A DNA stretch of 64,000 bases from Sphingobacteriaceae bacterium. GTDB taxonomy: Bacteria > Bacteroidota > Bacteroidia > Sphingobacteriales > Sphingobacteriaceae. The notes beneath the pieces are model-generated. The model was not told the DNA's origin, did no database searches, and saw nothing but the letters and a program-made list of their open reading frames with translations. The translations under genes and the position numbers were made by a program. Below, in pieces: positions 7,692 through 17,100 of the stretch (position 1 is the stretch's first letter; each line of letters opens with the position of its first letter). Location of the stretch: assembly GCA_947460875.1 (NCBI GenBank), contig CANHGR010000008.1, forward strand, positions 1 to 64,000. The letters are read 5' to 3'.

Positions 7692-10600
7692 ATGTTAGGA
7701 TTTTTAAATAAACTATTCGGAAGTAAATCTGAACGAGATATAAAACTGATCAAGCCCCTAATCGATCAGATAAAAGAAGAATATAATAAACTAAATAACT
7801 TAACTCACGATGAGCTAAGAGAGAAAACTGTTGGTTTCAAAAGCCATATTAAAAGCCGCCAGGCAGATATTGATCAAGCAATATCCGAACTTAAATTAAA
7901 AGCGGAGGCTCCTGAACTGCCAATCAACGAAAAGACCGACATCTACGATGAAGTAGATAAGCTTTTACAAGACAGAGATAAAGATCTTGAAAAAGTCCTT
8001 ATGGAAATCTTACCAGGAGCGTTTGCGGTTATGAAAGAAACGGCTAAACGCTTTGCTGAGAACAAATTTATCGAAGTTACTGCAACGCAATTTGATCGCG
8101 ATCTCGCTGCCAGAAAGCCAAATGTTGTAATCAAAGGCGATAAAGCAACTTACTCCAACACTTGGCTGGCTGCCGGCAGCGAAGTAACCTGGAATATGAT
8201 TCATTACGACGTACAACTTATTGGCGGTATTGTCTTACACCAAGGAAAAATTTCCGAAATGGCCACCGGCGAAGGGAAAACATTAGTAGGGACGCTACCG
8301 GTATATTTAAACGCCCTTGCAGGTCAAGGAGTGCACATAGTTACCGTAAACGATTACCTTGCCAGACGTGACTCTGAATGGAATGGCCCGCTGTTTGAAT
8401 TCCATGGTCTTAGCGTTGACTGCATTGATAAACACCAACCGAATTCTGACGAAAGACGAAAAGCTTATCTCGCTGATATTACATTCGGCACCAATAACGA
8501 GTTCGGTTTCGATTATCTACGGGATAATATGATACTAACGCCGGATAGCCTCGTTCAGCGTAAACTACACTTTGCAATAGTTGACGAGGTCGATTCAGTG
8601 CTGATAGATGATGCTCGGACGCCTTTAATCATTTCTGGGCCAATTCCAAGGGGAGATGAACACGAATTCCATCTTTTAAAACCACGAATAGAGCGCTTGG
8701 TAAACGCCCAAAAAGCGTTCACAAGTTCAGCCCTAAATGAAGCAAAGAAATTAATCAATGACGGGAAATCAGGCGCGATGGATGGTGGCCTGTCACTTTT
8801 GCGGGCACATCGAGGACTGCCTAAAAACAAGGCATTGATTAAGTTTTTGAGTGAGCCCGGTGTAAAACAGAGCCTTTTGAAGACAGAACACTATTACATG
8901 CAAGATCAAAACAAGGAAATGCATAAGGTAGATGCTGAACTGTTTTTCGTGATTGATGAAAAAAACAATCAGGTCGAATTAACTGAAAAAGGAATTGAAC
9001 TAATAACTGCATCGGGCGAGGATACTAATTTCTTTGTATTGCCAGACGTAGGAACTGAAATTGCAGATCTTGAGAAATCAAGTCTTTCTACAGAAGAAAA
9101 AATAGCGAAGAAAGATGACCTGATGCGTGATTTCTCGATCAAATCAGAACGCATACATTCTGTCAATCAATTACTAAAGGCATATACGTTATTTGAACGC
9201 GATACGGAATACATCATTGATGAAGGAAAAGTAAAGATCGTCGATGAACAAACCGGCCGAATCATGGAAGGACGCCGTTACTCGGACGGGCTACATCAGG
9301 CAATTGAAGCTAAAGAAAATGTAAAAGTTGAAGACGCATCGCAAACTTACGCAACGATCACTCTTCAGAATTACTTCCGCATGTACCATAAGCTTTGTGG
9401 AATGACCGGTACCGCGACGACAGAGGCGGGGGAATTTTGGCAGATCTATAAACTTGATGTTGTTGAGATCCCAACCAATGTGCAGACTCAACGAAAAGAT
9501 ATCGAAGACATGGTATACAGAACCATGCGTGAGAAATATAACGCAGTTGCCGACGAGATTGTTAAGCTAAGCGAGGCAGGTCGCCCGGTACTTGTCGGTA
9601 CAACTTCTGTTGAAATTTCGGAACTGTTGAGCAGGATGCTTAACCTTCGAGGGATTAAGCATAATGTATTAAACGCGAAACTACACCAGAAAGAAGCCGA
9701 TATCGTCACGGAAGCCGGAAAGTCCGGAACGGTAACCATCGCTACAAATATGGCAGGTCGAGGCACAGATATTAAATTAGGTTCTGGAGTGAAAGAAGCA
9801 GGCGGTTTGGCGATTGTGGGAACCGAGCGTCATGAATCTCGGCGCGTTGATAGGCAGCTTCGTGGTAGAGCTGGCCGTCAAGGAGATCCGGGGTCATCGC
9901 AATTCTTTGTATCGCTTGAAGATAATCTGATGCGCTTGTTTGGTTCAGAAAGAATTTCAAACATAATGGTTCGTATGGGAATTGAAGAGGGTGAAGTAAT
10001 TCAGCACTCCATGATCACTAAATCCATCGAACGAGCGCAGCGTAAGGTAGAAGAAAACAATTTCGGCATCCGTAAACGCTTATTGGAATATGATGATGTG
10101 ATGAACTCTCAGCGTACGGTTGTTTATACAAAACGTAAAAACGCATTGTTTGGAGATCGGCTCGACGTTGATTTGAACAATACTATTTTTGATGTTGTAG
10201 AAGACATCGTTTCTGAATACAAGGAGGGAAATAACTATGAAGGATTCCCTCTTGAATTTATTCGCATATTCTCTGTTGATCCGGAAGTTACAGCACAGGA
10301 ATTTACTGCAGAATCGATTCCGACATTGACAGAAAGGATATTTTCCAGAATTAATGATTTCTATCACCGGAAATCAGATTCAATTGCAAAACAAACATTG
10401 CCGGTATTAAAAGATATTTTTAAAGAACGAGGCGAGTATATCGAAAATATTGTCGTTCCCTTTACAGATGGCATTCGTGGTATTCAAGTCGCTACCAACC
10501 TAAAAAAAGCCATTGAAAGCGAGGGGCGTGAAATATTTAAAAACTTTGAAAAGTCAGTTGTACTGTCGCTAATCGACGATCTTTGGAAAGAACATCTTCG

Positions 10601-10994
10601 AGAAATGGATGAACTAAAACAGTCGGTACAAAATGCAGTTTACGAGCAAAAAGATCCGTTGGTGATTTACAAAATGGAGGCATTTAATCTGTTTAAGCAG
10701 ATGCTTGCAACCGTAAATAAAGATATTGTAAGTTTCTTGTTTAAAGGGTTGATCCCAAATCAGCAGGCTGAGGACCTGCGAGAAGCAAGACCTCAACCGA
10801 AACAAGATATGAGTAAACTCAAGATATCTAAACCTGAACTAGTGCAATCGGCCGCCGGAACTCCTGTCCAAGATACTAGAGAAATTCAAAAACCACAGCC
10901 GGTTCGAGTTGAACATAAAGTAGGAAGAAATGATGCTTGCCCATGCGGTAGCGGTAAAAAATACAAACATTGTCACGGGATAGGTGTTCAATAG
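7692..10994 (+). CDS. secA: preprotein translocase ATPase subunit
   Basis: 1100 residues. Motor ATPase that drives unfolded preproteins through SecYEG. Visible parts: Walker [15 protein letters not shown] (about residue 190), the DEAD-type [15 protein letters not shown] segment, helicase motif [26 protein letters not shown], and a C-terminal zinc-binding tail [13 protein letters not shown] that in other species contacts SecB and phospholipid. It is about 200 residues longer than E. coli SecA, with an extra segment around residues 335-410 that I regard as usual for Bacteroidota. It is divergent from purD; no convincing TAnnTTTG box was seen directly upstream. Confidence 0.97.
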   Translation: MLGFLNKLFGSKSERDIKLIKPLIDQIKEEYNKLNNLTHDELREKTVGFKSHIKSRQADIDQAISELKLKAEAPELPINEKTDIYDEVDKLLQDRDKDLEKVLMEILPGAFAVMKETAKRFAENKFIEVTATQFDRDLAARKPNVVIKGDKATYSNTWLAAGSEVTWNMIHYDVQLIGGIVLHQGKISEMATGEGKTLVGTLPVYLNALAGQGVHIVTVNDYLARRDSEWNGPLFEFHGLSVDCIDKHQPNSDERRKAYLADITFGTNNEFGFDYLRDNMILTPDSLVQRKLHFAIVDEVDSVLIDDARTPLIISGPIPRGDEHEFHLLKPRIERLVNAQKAFTSSALNEAKKLINDGKSGAMDGGLSLLRAHRGLPKNKALIKFLSEPGVKQSLLKTEHYYMQDQNKEMHKVDAELFFVIDEKNNQVELTEKGIELITASGEDTNFFVLPDVGTEIADLEKSSLSTEEKIAKKDDLMRDFSIKSERIHSVNQLLKAYTLFERDTEYIIDEGKVKIVDEQTGRIMEGRRYSDGLHQAIEAKENVKVEDASQTYATITLQNYFRMYHKLCGMTGTATTEAGEFWQIYKLDVVEIPTNVQTQRKDIEDMVYRTMREKYNAVADEIVKLSEAGRPVLVGTTSVEISELLSRMLNLRGIKHNVLNAKLHQKEADIVTEAGKSGTVTIATNMAGRGTDIKLGSGVKEAGGLAIVGTERHESRRVDRQLRGRAGRQGDPGSSQFFVSLEDNLMRLFGSERISNIMVRMGIEEGEVIQHSMITKSIERAQRKVEENNFGIRKRLLEYDDVMNSQRTVVYTKRKNALFGDRLDVDLNNTIFDVVEDIVSEYKEGNNYEGFPLEFIRIFSVDPEVTAQEFTAESIPTLTERIFSRINDFYHRKSDSIAKQTLPVLKDIFKERGEYIENIVVPFTDGIRGIQVATNLKKAIESEGREIFKNFEKSVVLSLIDDLWKEHLREMDELKQSVQNAVYEQKDPLVIYKMEAFNLFKQMLATVNKDIVSFLFKGLIPNQQAEDLREARPQPKQDMSKLKISKPELVQSAAGTPVQDTREIQKPQPVRVEHKVGRNDACPCGSGKKYKHCHGIGVQ

Positions 10995-11030
10995 CTTTGC
11001 TGGCAAAGTGAGCTGAATTAAATGATTTAT

Positions 11031-11038
11031 TAACTTTG
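11031..11038 (+). promoter_or_regulatory. -7 box (TAACTTTG) upstream of the SPOR gene
   Basis: TAACTTTG matches TAnnTTTG and leaves a leader of about 35 bases to ATG 11078. I see no TTTG at the proper distance upstream, so this is a half-supported call. It overlaps an alternative TTG start at 11036, which speaks against that longer start. Confidence 0.35.
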
Positions 11039-11077
11039 ATTGAAAATTTATTTGAGGATTTTTGCGTTAGATCTCTA

Positions 11078-11485
11078 ATGGGGTTTCAATTGAAATTCAC
11101 CGTACTACTATTTGCTAGTTTCTTCGTACTCGATAACGGATTTGCGCAGTCAAAAGGTCGTGTTGAAGTGATCAAAGACGCCCAAATTGATAGCCTAATT
11201 TCGAGACGAATAGCCATGAGCTCTTCGGTCGAAGGATCAGGATCGGCTGCTTACCGAGTTCAAATATATTCGGGGTCAGAGAGACAAGACGCATTTGACG
11301 CACAAAATCGATTTAAGTCACTTAATCCGTCAATTACAACTTACCTGAGCTATATTGAGCCCAACTATAGAGTACAAGCCGGCAATTTTCGTACAAGACT
11401 TGAAGCTCAAAATTTTACAATGAGCCTAAAACAGACGTTTCCTGCTAGTATTATTGTTCCGGCAAAGCCAAATCTCTCTCAATAA
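11078..11485 (+). CDS. exported SPOR-domain protein
   Basis: 135 residues from ATG 11078, which directly begins a signal peptide (MGFQLKFTVLLFASFF..., cleavage after GFAQ). The C-terminal 70 residues are a SPOR domain: YRVQIYSGSERQDAF, then YIEPNYRVQAGNFRTRLEAQ, the two-strand RNP-like pattern. SPOR domains bind glycan strands stripped of stem peptides, mostly at division sites, in the periplasm. A division or cell-wall role is therefore likely but not proven. The M20 amidohydrolase follows 7 bp later, so they are probably co-transcribed. Confidence 0.85.
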   Translation: MGFQLKFTVLLFASFFVLDNGFAQSKGRVEVIKDAQIDSLISRRIAMSSSVEGSGSAAYRVQIYSGSERQDAFDAQNRFKSLNPSITTYLSYIEPNYRVQAGNFRTRLEAQNFTMSLKQTFPASIIVPAKPNLSQ

Positions 11486-11492
11486 AAATAAA

Positions 11493-12677
11493 ATGCTGAA
11501 AGAAAAAATCAAACAACTTGCCGGTACAATACAAGAAGCAGTGGTAAGAGATCGTAGGCATCTCCATGCACACCCTGAACTTTCCTTTCAGGAGTTTGAA
11601 ACATCCGCGTTCATAAAGTCCGCTCTTGATAAATTAGGAATTCAGTACCAGTCAATGGCAGAGAATGGAGTAGTTGCGCTTATTAAAGGAGCAAAACCTT
11701 CTGAAAATGTGGTAGCATTACGTGCAGATTTTGATGCGCTGCCTATTTTTGAAGCAAATGAGGTGCCCTATAAGTCGTTAAATGTAGGCGTGATGCATGC
11801 TTGTGGACACGATGTACATACGTCTTCACTATTAGGAACAGCTACAATTTTAATGGAACTCCGAGAAGAATTTGCTGGTACTGTAAAACTAATCTTTCAA
11901 CCAGCCGAAGAAAAATTGCCCGGTGGTGCAAACTTGATGATCAAAGAAGGTGTGCTCGAAAATCCGACGCCACAAGCGGTTATCGGGCAGCATGTTATGC
12001 CACTCATTGAAACCGGCAAAGTGGGTTTCCGATCTGGAAAATACATGGCCTCTACCGACGAACTTTATGTAACCATTAGAGGAAAAGGTGGACACGCGGC
12101 TCAACCAAGCCAGAATATTGATCCGGTGTTAATCACCTCACATATCATCGTCGCGTTGCAACAAATTGTGAGTCGCGCTGCCGATCCCAAAATGCCCACG
12201 GTGTTATCTTTTGGGAAAGTTATCGCCAATGGCGCTACCAATGTTATTCCAAACGAAGTAAAACTTGAGGGCACATTTAGAACGATGAATGAAGAATGGC
12301 GGGCAGAAGCGCATCGTCGAATGAAGAAAATTGCCGAAGGTATTGCCGAAAGCATGGGTGGAACTTGTGAATTTACTATTGTCAAAGGCTACCCCTTTCT
12401 TGTTAATGAGGAAAAGTTAACCGCAAATCTTCGCGGCTTCGCTGAAGATTACCTGGGCAAAGAAAATGTTGTTGATCTTGACATTTGGATGGCGGCAGAA
12501 GATTTTGCTTACTTCTCTCAAGTAGCTGATTCTTGTTTTTATAGGCTCGGTACGCGTAATGAAGCTAGAGGAATCGTTTCATCTGTCCATACTCCAACTT
12601 TTGATATCGACGAGAATGCGCTCATGCTAAGCACTGGACTGATGACCTACCTTGCACTCAAACGACTTGGCAATTAA
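11493..12677 (+). CDS. M20-family metal-dependent amidohydrolase
   Basis: 394 residues from ATG 11493; a longer TTG start at 11454 would overlap the SPOR gene and adds unrelated residues. Metal-binding blocks of the M20D group are clear: MHACGHDVHTSSLLG, QPAEEKLPGGA, IGQHVMP and near the end SVHTPTFDIDENAL. The dimerisation-domain segment GKGGHAAQPSQNIDP is present. This family includes hippurate and IAA-amino-acid hydrolases and N-acetyl-diaminopimelate deacetylases, acting on N-acyl amino acids in the cytoplasm. The substrate cannot be fixed from sequence; the neighbouring cell-wall-type SPOR protein is weak support for a peptide-scavenging role. Confidence 0.88.
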   Translation: MLKEKIKQLAGTIQEAVVRDRRHLHAHPELSFQEFETSAFIKSALDKLGIQYQSMAENGVVALIKGAKPSENVVALRADFDALPIFEANEVPYKSLNVGVMHACGHDVHTSSLLGTATILMELREEFAGTVKLIFQPAEEKLPGGANLMIKEGVLENPTPQAVIGQHVMPLIETGKVGFRSGKYMASTDELYVTIRGKGGHAAQPSQNIDPVLITSHIIVALQQIVSRAADPKMPTVLSFGKVIANGATNVIPNEVKLEGTFRTMNEEWRAEAHRRMKKIAEGIAESMGGTCEFTIVKGYPFLVNEEKLTANLRGFAEDYLGKENVVDLDIWMAAEDFAYFSQVADSCFYRLGTRNEARGIVSSVHTPTFDIDENALMLSTGLMTYLALKRLGN

Positions 12678-12706
12678 TTACCAAACTTGTTGCTAAAAAT
12701 TTAAAG

Positions 12707-12720
12707 CCTTATGATTAAGG
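12707..12720. repeat. short inverted repeat before an exported-protein gene
   Basis: CCTTA-TGAT-TAAGG forms a perfect 5-bp hairpin ending 4 bp before ATG 12725. There is no T run, so it is not a terminator; it could affect translation initiation or be chance. Confidence 0.3.
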
Positions 12721-12724
12721 ATCG

Positions 12725-13669
12725 ATGAAAAAAATATTAATTGTACTGTGCTTTCTTTGTCTCTCCAATATCGCGTTAGCACAAAGAATAAAGCGTTTCA
12801 ACCCAGATACCGTTTTAACCGTACTTTCAGAACCGGTTAATATAAGTTCTACCCGTTTGAGCATCGAAACTTTTATCGACCAGATTCTCCGTGATACCAG
12901 CTTCTATCAGGCGTTCCGCGACATGAAAAAATTTAGTTTTATCGCTGAAAATCGTGTCTATACGTATAGTAAATCCGACCAGGTAGATAGTAAACTTTTT
13001 CGCCGCATTTTTCATAACAACAATGGGCCCTATAAAATGGAAACCCTGGCAAAGCAAGATAGCGGTAAACTTTACAAAAAGAACGGAACATTTCAATCCG
13101 AAACTGTAGACATGTTCGACTATATTTTCATGAATCCCTATAATTCCGATTTTGTCCCCTCCTCTGCATCAGGTACCAATGAAACATATAAAGACAAGCT
13201 AAAAACACTCATTTTCCGTCCGGGGCACCCCATCAAGGGGATGGCATTTGCAATGGCGGGCATCAGCAGCAAAACGCAGCTCTTTACTGCAAACATGCGG
13301 CAGTACTACGATTATTCATTCTTTAGTGGAACCTATCTTGATTCTATACCTGTTTATCGTTTTAAGGTCGCTGTAAAACCCGGCCTATCGAACTGGACGA
13401 AGGATGGAATAATGATCAAGGAGCTAACAACAATATTCGATAAGCGAAATCTCCAAATCCTTGGTCGCTACATTGACATGAAACTAGATGCTCCACTCAT
13501 TTATGATTTCGACGTACAGATGAATATTGAGATGAGTTATTTTGGGAATAGATCGACAATGCTTCCCACAAAAATCAGTTATCAGGGTAACTGGGACTAT
13601 CTCACCCATAAGCAAGAACGCGCAAGTTTTCTGGTACTGCATAAAGGATATGCGACGGGCAAAAATTAA
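12725..13669 (+). CDS. exported protein of unknown function
   Basis: 314 residues with a clear signal peptide (MKKILIVLCFLCLSN, cleavage after ALAQ). The remainder is rich in aromatic residues and alternating polar/hydrophobic stretches, suggesting a beta-rich periplasmic or outer-membrane-associated domain; no transmembrane helix beyond the signal. I recognise no motif or family. It stands between the amidohydrolase and dnaG, each with short gaps, but no functional link is apparent. A conserved-sounding segment is RPGHPIKGMAFAMAGIS near the middle. Confidence 0.7.
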   Translation: MKKILIVLCFLCLSNIALAQRIKRFNPDTVLTVLSEPVNISSTRLSIETFIDQILRDTSFYQAFRDMKKFSFIAENRVYTYSKSDQVDSKLFRRIFHNNNGPYKMETLAKQDSGKLYKKNGTFQSETVDMFDYIFMNPYNSDFVPSSASGTNETYKDKLKTLIFRPGHPIKGMAFAMAGISSKTQLFTANMRQYYDYSFFSGTYLDSIPVYRFKVAVKPGLSNWTKDGIMIKELTTIFDKRNLQILGRYIDMKLDAPLIYDFDVQMNIEMSYFGNRSTMLPTKISYQGNWDYLTHKQERASFLVLHKGYATGKN

Positions 13670-13745
13670 TTTTTGAGCCGTTGAATTAGTTCATCTAAGT
13701 ATTAATTCGCTGATACTTCGTATATTTCAATCCAAGACACTGGTT

Positions 13746-15662
13746 GTGATTGCTAAAGAAACAAAAGAAAAAATTATTGAAACCGCTCGAATCGAAGAGG
13801 TGGTCGGCGATTTTGTGCAGCTTAAAAAGCGCGGCACGAGCCTTATTGGCTTATGCCCTTTTCATAATGAAAAAACCCCTTCCTTTAATGTTTCTGTAAC
13901 TAAAGGAATTTTTAAATGCTTCGGTTGTGGCAAAGGCGGTGATTCGTTGCAATTCATCATGGATCATGAGAAATATTCGTATCCGGAGGCACTTAAATAC
14001 CTTGCGGCAAAATATCATATCGAATTTGAAGAAACTGAACACTCTCCCGAACAACTGATCGCTGACAATAACAGAGAAAGCTTATATATTATTTCCGCTT
14101 GGGCGGGAAAATTCTTCCAGAACAGTATGTGGGAGACCGAAGAAGGCAAAAATATTGGACTAAGCTATTTTAGAGAACGCGGCTTCCGCGATGAAATCAT
14201 CAAGAAATTCGAGCTTGGATACTCGCCCGATGAATGGGATGCCCTGATAAAGCAAGCTACTACAGAATCGTATAAGGAAGAATTTATCCTTGAATCAGGC
14301 TTAGCCATACGCAATGACAAAGCCAAATTATACGACCGATTTCGCGGAAGAGTAATGTTTCCCATACATAATTTTACCGGACGAATAATTGGTTTTGGAG
14401 GACGTACGCTAAAGAGCGATAAGAATATTCCTAAGTACGTAAACTCGCCCGAAAGCGACATTTATCATAAATCAAATGTTCTTTACGGCCTATTCCACGC
14501 TAAAAAAGCGATCCGAGATGAAGATAATTGCTATCTGGTAGAAGGCTATGCCGATGTGCTGTCAGTACATCAGGCCGGCGTGGAAAATGTGGTTGCCTCT
14601 TCGGGCACTTCGTTAACAATTGAGCAGATACGCCTTATTGGTCGGTTTACAAAAAACGTAAGCATCTTATACGATGGAGATGATGCCGGGATTAAAGCTT
14701 CGCTCCGCGGACTGGATATGATTTTAGAAGAAGGTCTTAACGTTAAGATTGTTCTTTTCCAGGATGGCCAAGACCCCGATTCGTACGTTCAGAGATTTGG
14801 AAGCGCAGCGTTTAAAACCTACATCGCGGAAAATAGTCAAGATTTTATCCTGTTCAAGACTTCCATCTTACTAAAAGATGCCGGGAATGACCCTATTAAA
14901 AGAGCAGGTGTAATCCGCGAAGTAGTTGAAAGCATCGCAAAAATTCCGGATAACATTAAAGCGTCAGTTTTCGCGCGCGAATGTAGCTCGTTGATGCAGA
15001 TTGAAGAGCGGGTACTTATTTCAGAGCTAAACAAAATGCGTCTGGGCAAACAAAAAAAAGCGAGTCAGTCACCCGCGCCGCAACAATTCGAAACACCGTT
15101 GTATCCGGATGTTTTAGTCGAACCCTATACAGATTCAGATGAATGGCAAGAAAAGGAGATTGTTAGGCTCTTGCTAACTTATGGACATGAATTAGTGCAA
15201 TGGGATGGAATAACGGATACTTACATTGCTCCCTATGTGATTGCCAACCTATCTGATGTGACTTTTGAGCATCAAATCTGCCTAAAAATAATCGAAGCTT
15301 ACAAAACTGGGTTAGAAAAAGGGCATCTACCTACCGAACAAGATTTTATTCGTAGTCCAGATCATGAGGTTGCCCAAATGGCAATTTCCCTAGTTTCATC
15401 TCCGTACTTACTGAGTGAAAATTGGTACGCAAAGCGGAAAATATTTGTGCGTAATGAAAAAGAGAACATGCGAGTAACCATTTTAGGCGGCATTTTTCAT
15501 CTAAAGAAACGAAAAGTTGAGCACATACTTCGCAATATTATGGACGAGATTCAGAATGAGCCCGATCATGACAACCAGTCCATATTGATGCAGCGATATA
15601 TGCGTGTGAAAGAAGTTGAAAAAGGAATCTCCACCTATCTTGGATCCGTGATTTTAAAGTAA
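13746..15662 (+). CDS. dnaG: DNA primase
   Basis: 638 residues; makes the RNA primers for replication. The N-terminal zinc finger has Cys37, His40, Cys58 and Cys61 (CPFH...CFGC). The TOPRIM core shows LVEGYADVLSVHQAGV, ASSGTSLT and ILYDGDDAGIKA with its acidic metal ligands. The C-terminal third is the variable helicase-binding part. The start is a GTG at 13746; the translation from it matches the usual DnaG opening (ETKEKIIETARIEEVVGDFV), so I prefer it despite not being ATG. Upstream of yraN by 15 bp. Confidence 0.96.
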   Translation: MIAKETKEKIIETARIEEVVGDFVQLKKRGTSLIGLCPFHNEKTPSFNVSVTKGIFKCFGCGKGGDSLQFIMDHEKYSYPEALKYLAAKYHIEFEETEHSPEQLIADNNRESLYIISAWAGKFFQNSMWETEEGKNIGLSYFRERGFRDEIIKKFELGYSPDEWDALIKQATTESYKEEFILESGLAIRNDKAKLYDRFRGRVMFPIHNFTGRIIGFGGRTLKSDKNIPKYVNSPESDIYHKSNVLYGLFHAKKAIRDEDNCYLVEGYADVLSVHQAGVENVVASSGTSLTIEQIRLIGRFTKNVSILYDGDDAGIKASLRGLDMILEEGLNVKIVLFQDGQDPDSYVQRFGSAAFKTYIAENSQDFILFKTSILLKDAGNDPIKRAGVIREVVESIAKIPDNIKASVFARECSSLMQIEERVLISELNKMRLGKQKKASQSPAPQQFETPLYPDVLVEPYTDSDEWQEKEIVRLLLTYGHELVQWDGITDTYIAPYVIANLSDVTFEHQICLKIIEAYKTGLEKGHLPTEQDFIRSPDHEVAQMAISLVSSPYLLSENWYAKRKIFVRNEKENMRVTILGGIFHLKKRKVEHILRNIMDEIQNEPDHDNQSILMQRYMRVKEVEKGISTYLGSVILK

Positions 15663-15677
15663 GATTTTCTTCTTGCA

Positions 15678-16043
15678 ATGGCAGAACACAATGATTTTGG
15701 GAAAAAAGGCGAGCTAATCGCAGAACATTTTCTGAAAGAAAAAGGCTACGAGATTTTGGATCAAAACTGGTCGCATAAAAAATCGGAAGTGGATCTTATC
15801 GCCTACACTAATAAAAAAATCGTTTTTGTTGAAGTAAAAACCCGCAGCAATAATATCTTTGGAGAGCCAGAAGATTTTGTTAGTGTACACAAGCAGATTC
15901 AAGTGGAACTCGCTGCTAATGAGTACATCCACCTGATGAATTTCGAAGGAGAAATAAGATTTGATATTATATCCGTCCTATTTGATAGCAGTGGAAAGTA
16001 TAGCATTAGGCATATCGAAGATGCTTTTTGGCCTGAAAATTAA
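15678..16043 (+). CDS. YraN/UPF0102 family nuclease-fold protein
   Basis: 121 residues, the family's usual size. The sequence shows the characteristic pattern GKKGELIAEHFLKEKGYEIL, then KSEVDLIAYT and IVFVEVKTRS, which is the PD-(D/E)XK-like core of UPF0102 (D...EVK). The family is widely conserved and its function is not settled; a role in DNA processing is often proposed. Its stop overlaps the next gene's start by one base (TAATG), so the two are translationally coupled. Confidence 0.88.
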   Translation: MAEHNDFGKKGELIAEHFLKEKGYEILDQNWSHKKSEVDLIAYTNKKIVFVEVKTRSNNIFGEPEDFVSVHKQIQVELAANEYIHLMNFEGEIRFDIISVLFDSSGKYSIRHIEDAFWPEN

Positions 16044-17098
16044 TGATGAAGAAACTATTTATAATACTCTCTTTTAGCTCTTTTTTACTTATCGCTTGCC
16101 GCCAAGATGAGAAAGAATCTGGCATAAGTATTTTATCTCCCGAAGCAGGAACCGTAGTAAAATCAGGAGATAAATTTTCAATAGACATGCATCTACCTCC
16201 CGGCACCAAAGCTGACTCAATTGTCTATCTGCTGGACTCCAACATCGTCTATCGCCAGTTGGATACAGCGATAGTTCATATTGGCACGGTCGATCTGCCA
16301 ATGGGTAACCACCTGATAACCGCCAAAATATACAATGGCGCTATCGCCGAAGATTTTACTTCTAATATTGTTGTTGTCGCTGCAAAACCACCACTACATT
16401 ACAGCTACAAGGTAGTAAATACCTACCCTCATGATTCAACGTCTTTCACAGAAGGCCTAGAGTATCATGATGGATTTATATATGAAGGAACGGGACTTGA
16501 AGGCTCTTCTTACCTGACAAAAACCGACCTTAAAACGGGGAAGATCCTCCAAAAGATAGAACTTGATAAGATATATTTCGGTGAGGGAATTACTATCGTC
16601 GGTGATAAGATTATTCAAATTACATATCGAAATGGTGTTGGTTTCGTCTATGATAAAGCGAGCTTCAAAAAGCTCTCCGAATTTAATTATCAGGCAGGTG
16701 CAGAAGGCTGGGGCTTAGCTTTCGATGGCACACGCATTCTCAATACCGACGGCACAAGTACCATTCATTTTCTAAACAAAGATACTTATCAAAAAGAAGG
16801 AAGTCTCGAAATTTACGACGATAAAGGTCCTGTCGATCTTTTAAATGAAATTGAATTCATAGACGGGAAGATCTATGCAAATATTTGGGAGGTCGAAAGT
16901 CCGAAAATTATAGTCATCAACCCGAACACAGGTGCTGTCGAAGCAGAAATCAACCTACAAGCCCTCTTACCAGATTACTATGACGAGGGCCTTACCAATG
17001 TGTTAAACGGTATCGCCTGGGATTCGATAGGCCGTCGAATGTTCGTGACAGGAAAGAAATGGTCTAAGCTATATGAGATAAAGGTTATAAAAGAATAG
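16043..17098 (+). CDS. lipoprotein glutaminyl-peptide cyclotransferase (plant-type)
   Basis: 351 residues. A lipoprotein signal ends in LIACRQD, so the protein should be tethered at the cell envelope. Residues about 30-110 form an Ig-like all-beta segment; the rest (from about residue 115, YKVVNTYPHDSTSFTEGLEY) is a five-bladed beta-propeller of the plant/bacterial glutamine cyclotransferase family, with the typical FTEGL, GWGLAFDG and NVLNGIAWD blocks. These enzymes convert N-terminal Gln to pyroglutamate. A role in capping exported proteins that begin with Gln after signal cleavage is plausible here, since many nearby exported proteins have a Q directly after the cleavage site; that link is inference. 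Confidence 0.85.
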   Translation: MMKKLFIILSFSSFLLIACRQDEKESGISILSPEAGTVVKSGDKFSIDMHLPPGTKADSIVYLLDSNIVYRQLDTAIVHIGTVDLPMGNHLITAKIYNGAIAEDFTSNIVVVAAKPPLHYSYKVVNTYPHDSTSFTEGLEYHDGFIYEGTGLEGSSYLTKTDLKTGKILQKIELDKIYFGEGITIVGDKIIQITYRNGVGFVYDKASFKKLSEFNYQAGAEGWGLAFDGTRILNTDGTSTIHFLNKDTYQKEGSLEIYDDKGPVDLLNEIEFIDGKIYANIWEVESPKIIVINPNTGAVEAEINLQALLPDYYDEGLTNVLNGIAWDSIGRRMFVTGKKWSKLYEIKVIKE

Positions 17099-17100
17099 AA

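Noticed and set aside
7692-10994. An unusual insertion in SecA
   Set aside because: A SecA of about 1100 residues with a helical insertion is usual for Bacteroidota, so it is not a novelty.
10995-11008. CTTTG-CTGG-CAAAG as a secA terminator
   Set aside because: No T run follows and the stem is only five pairs.
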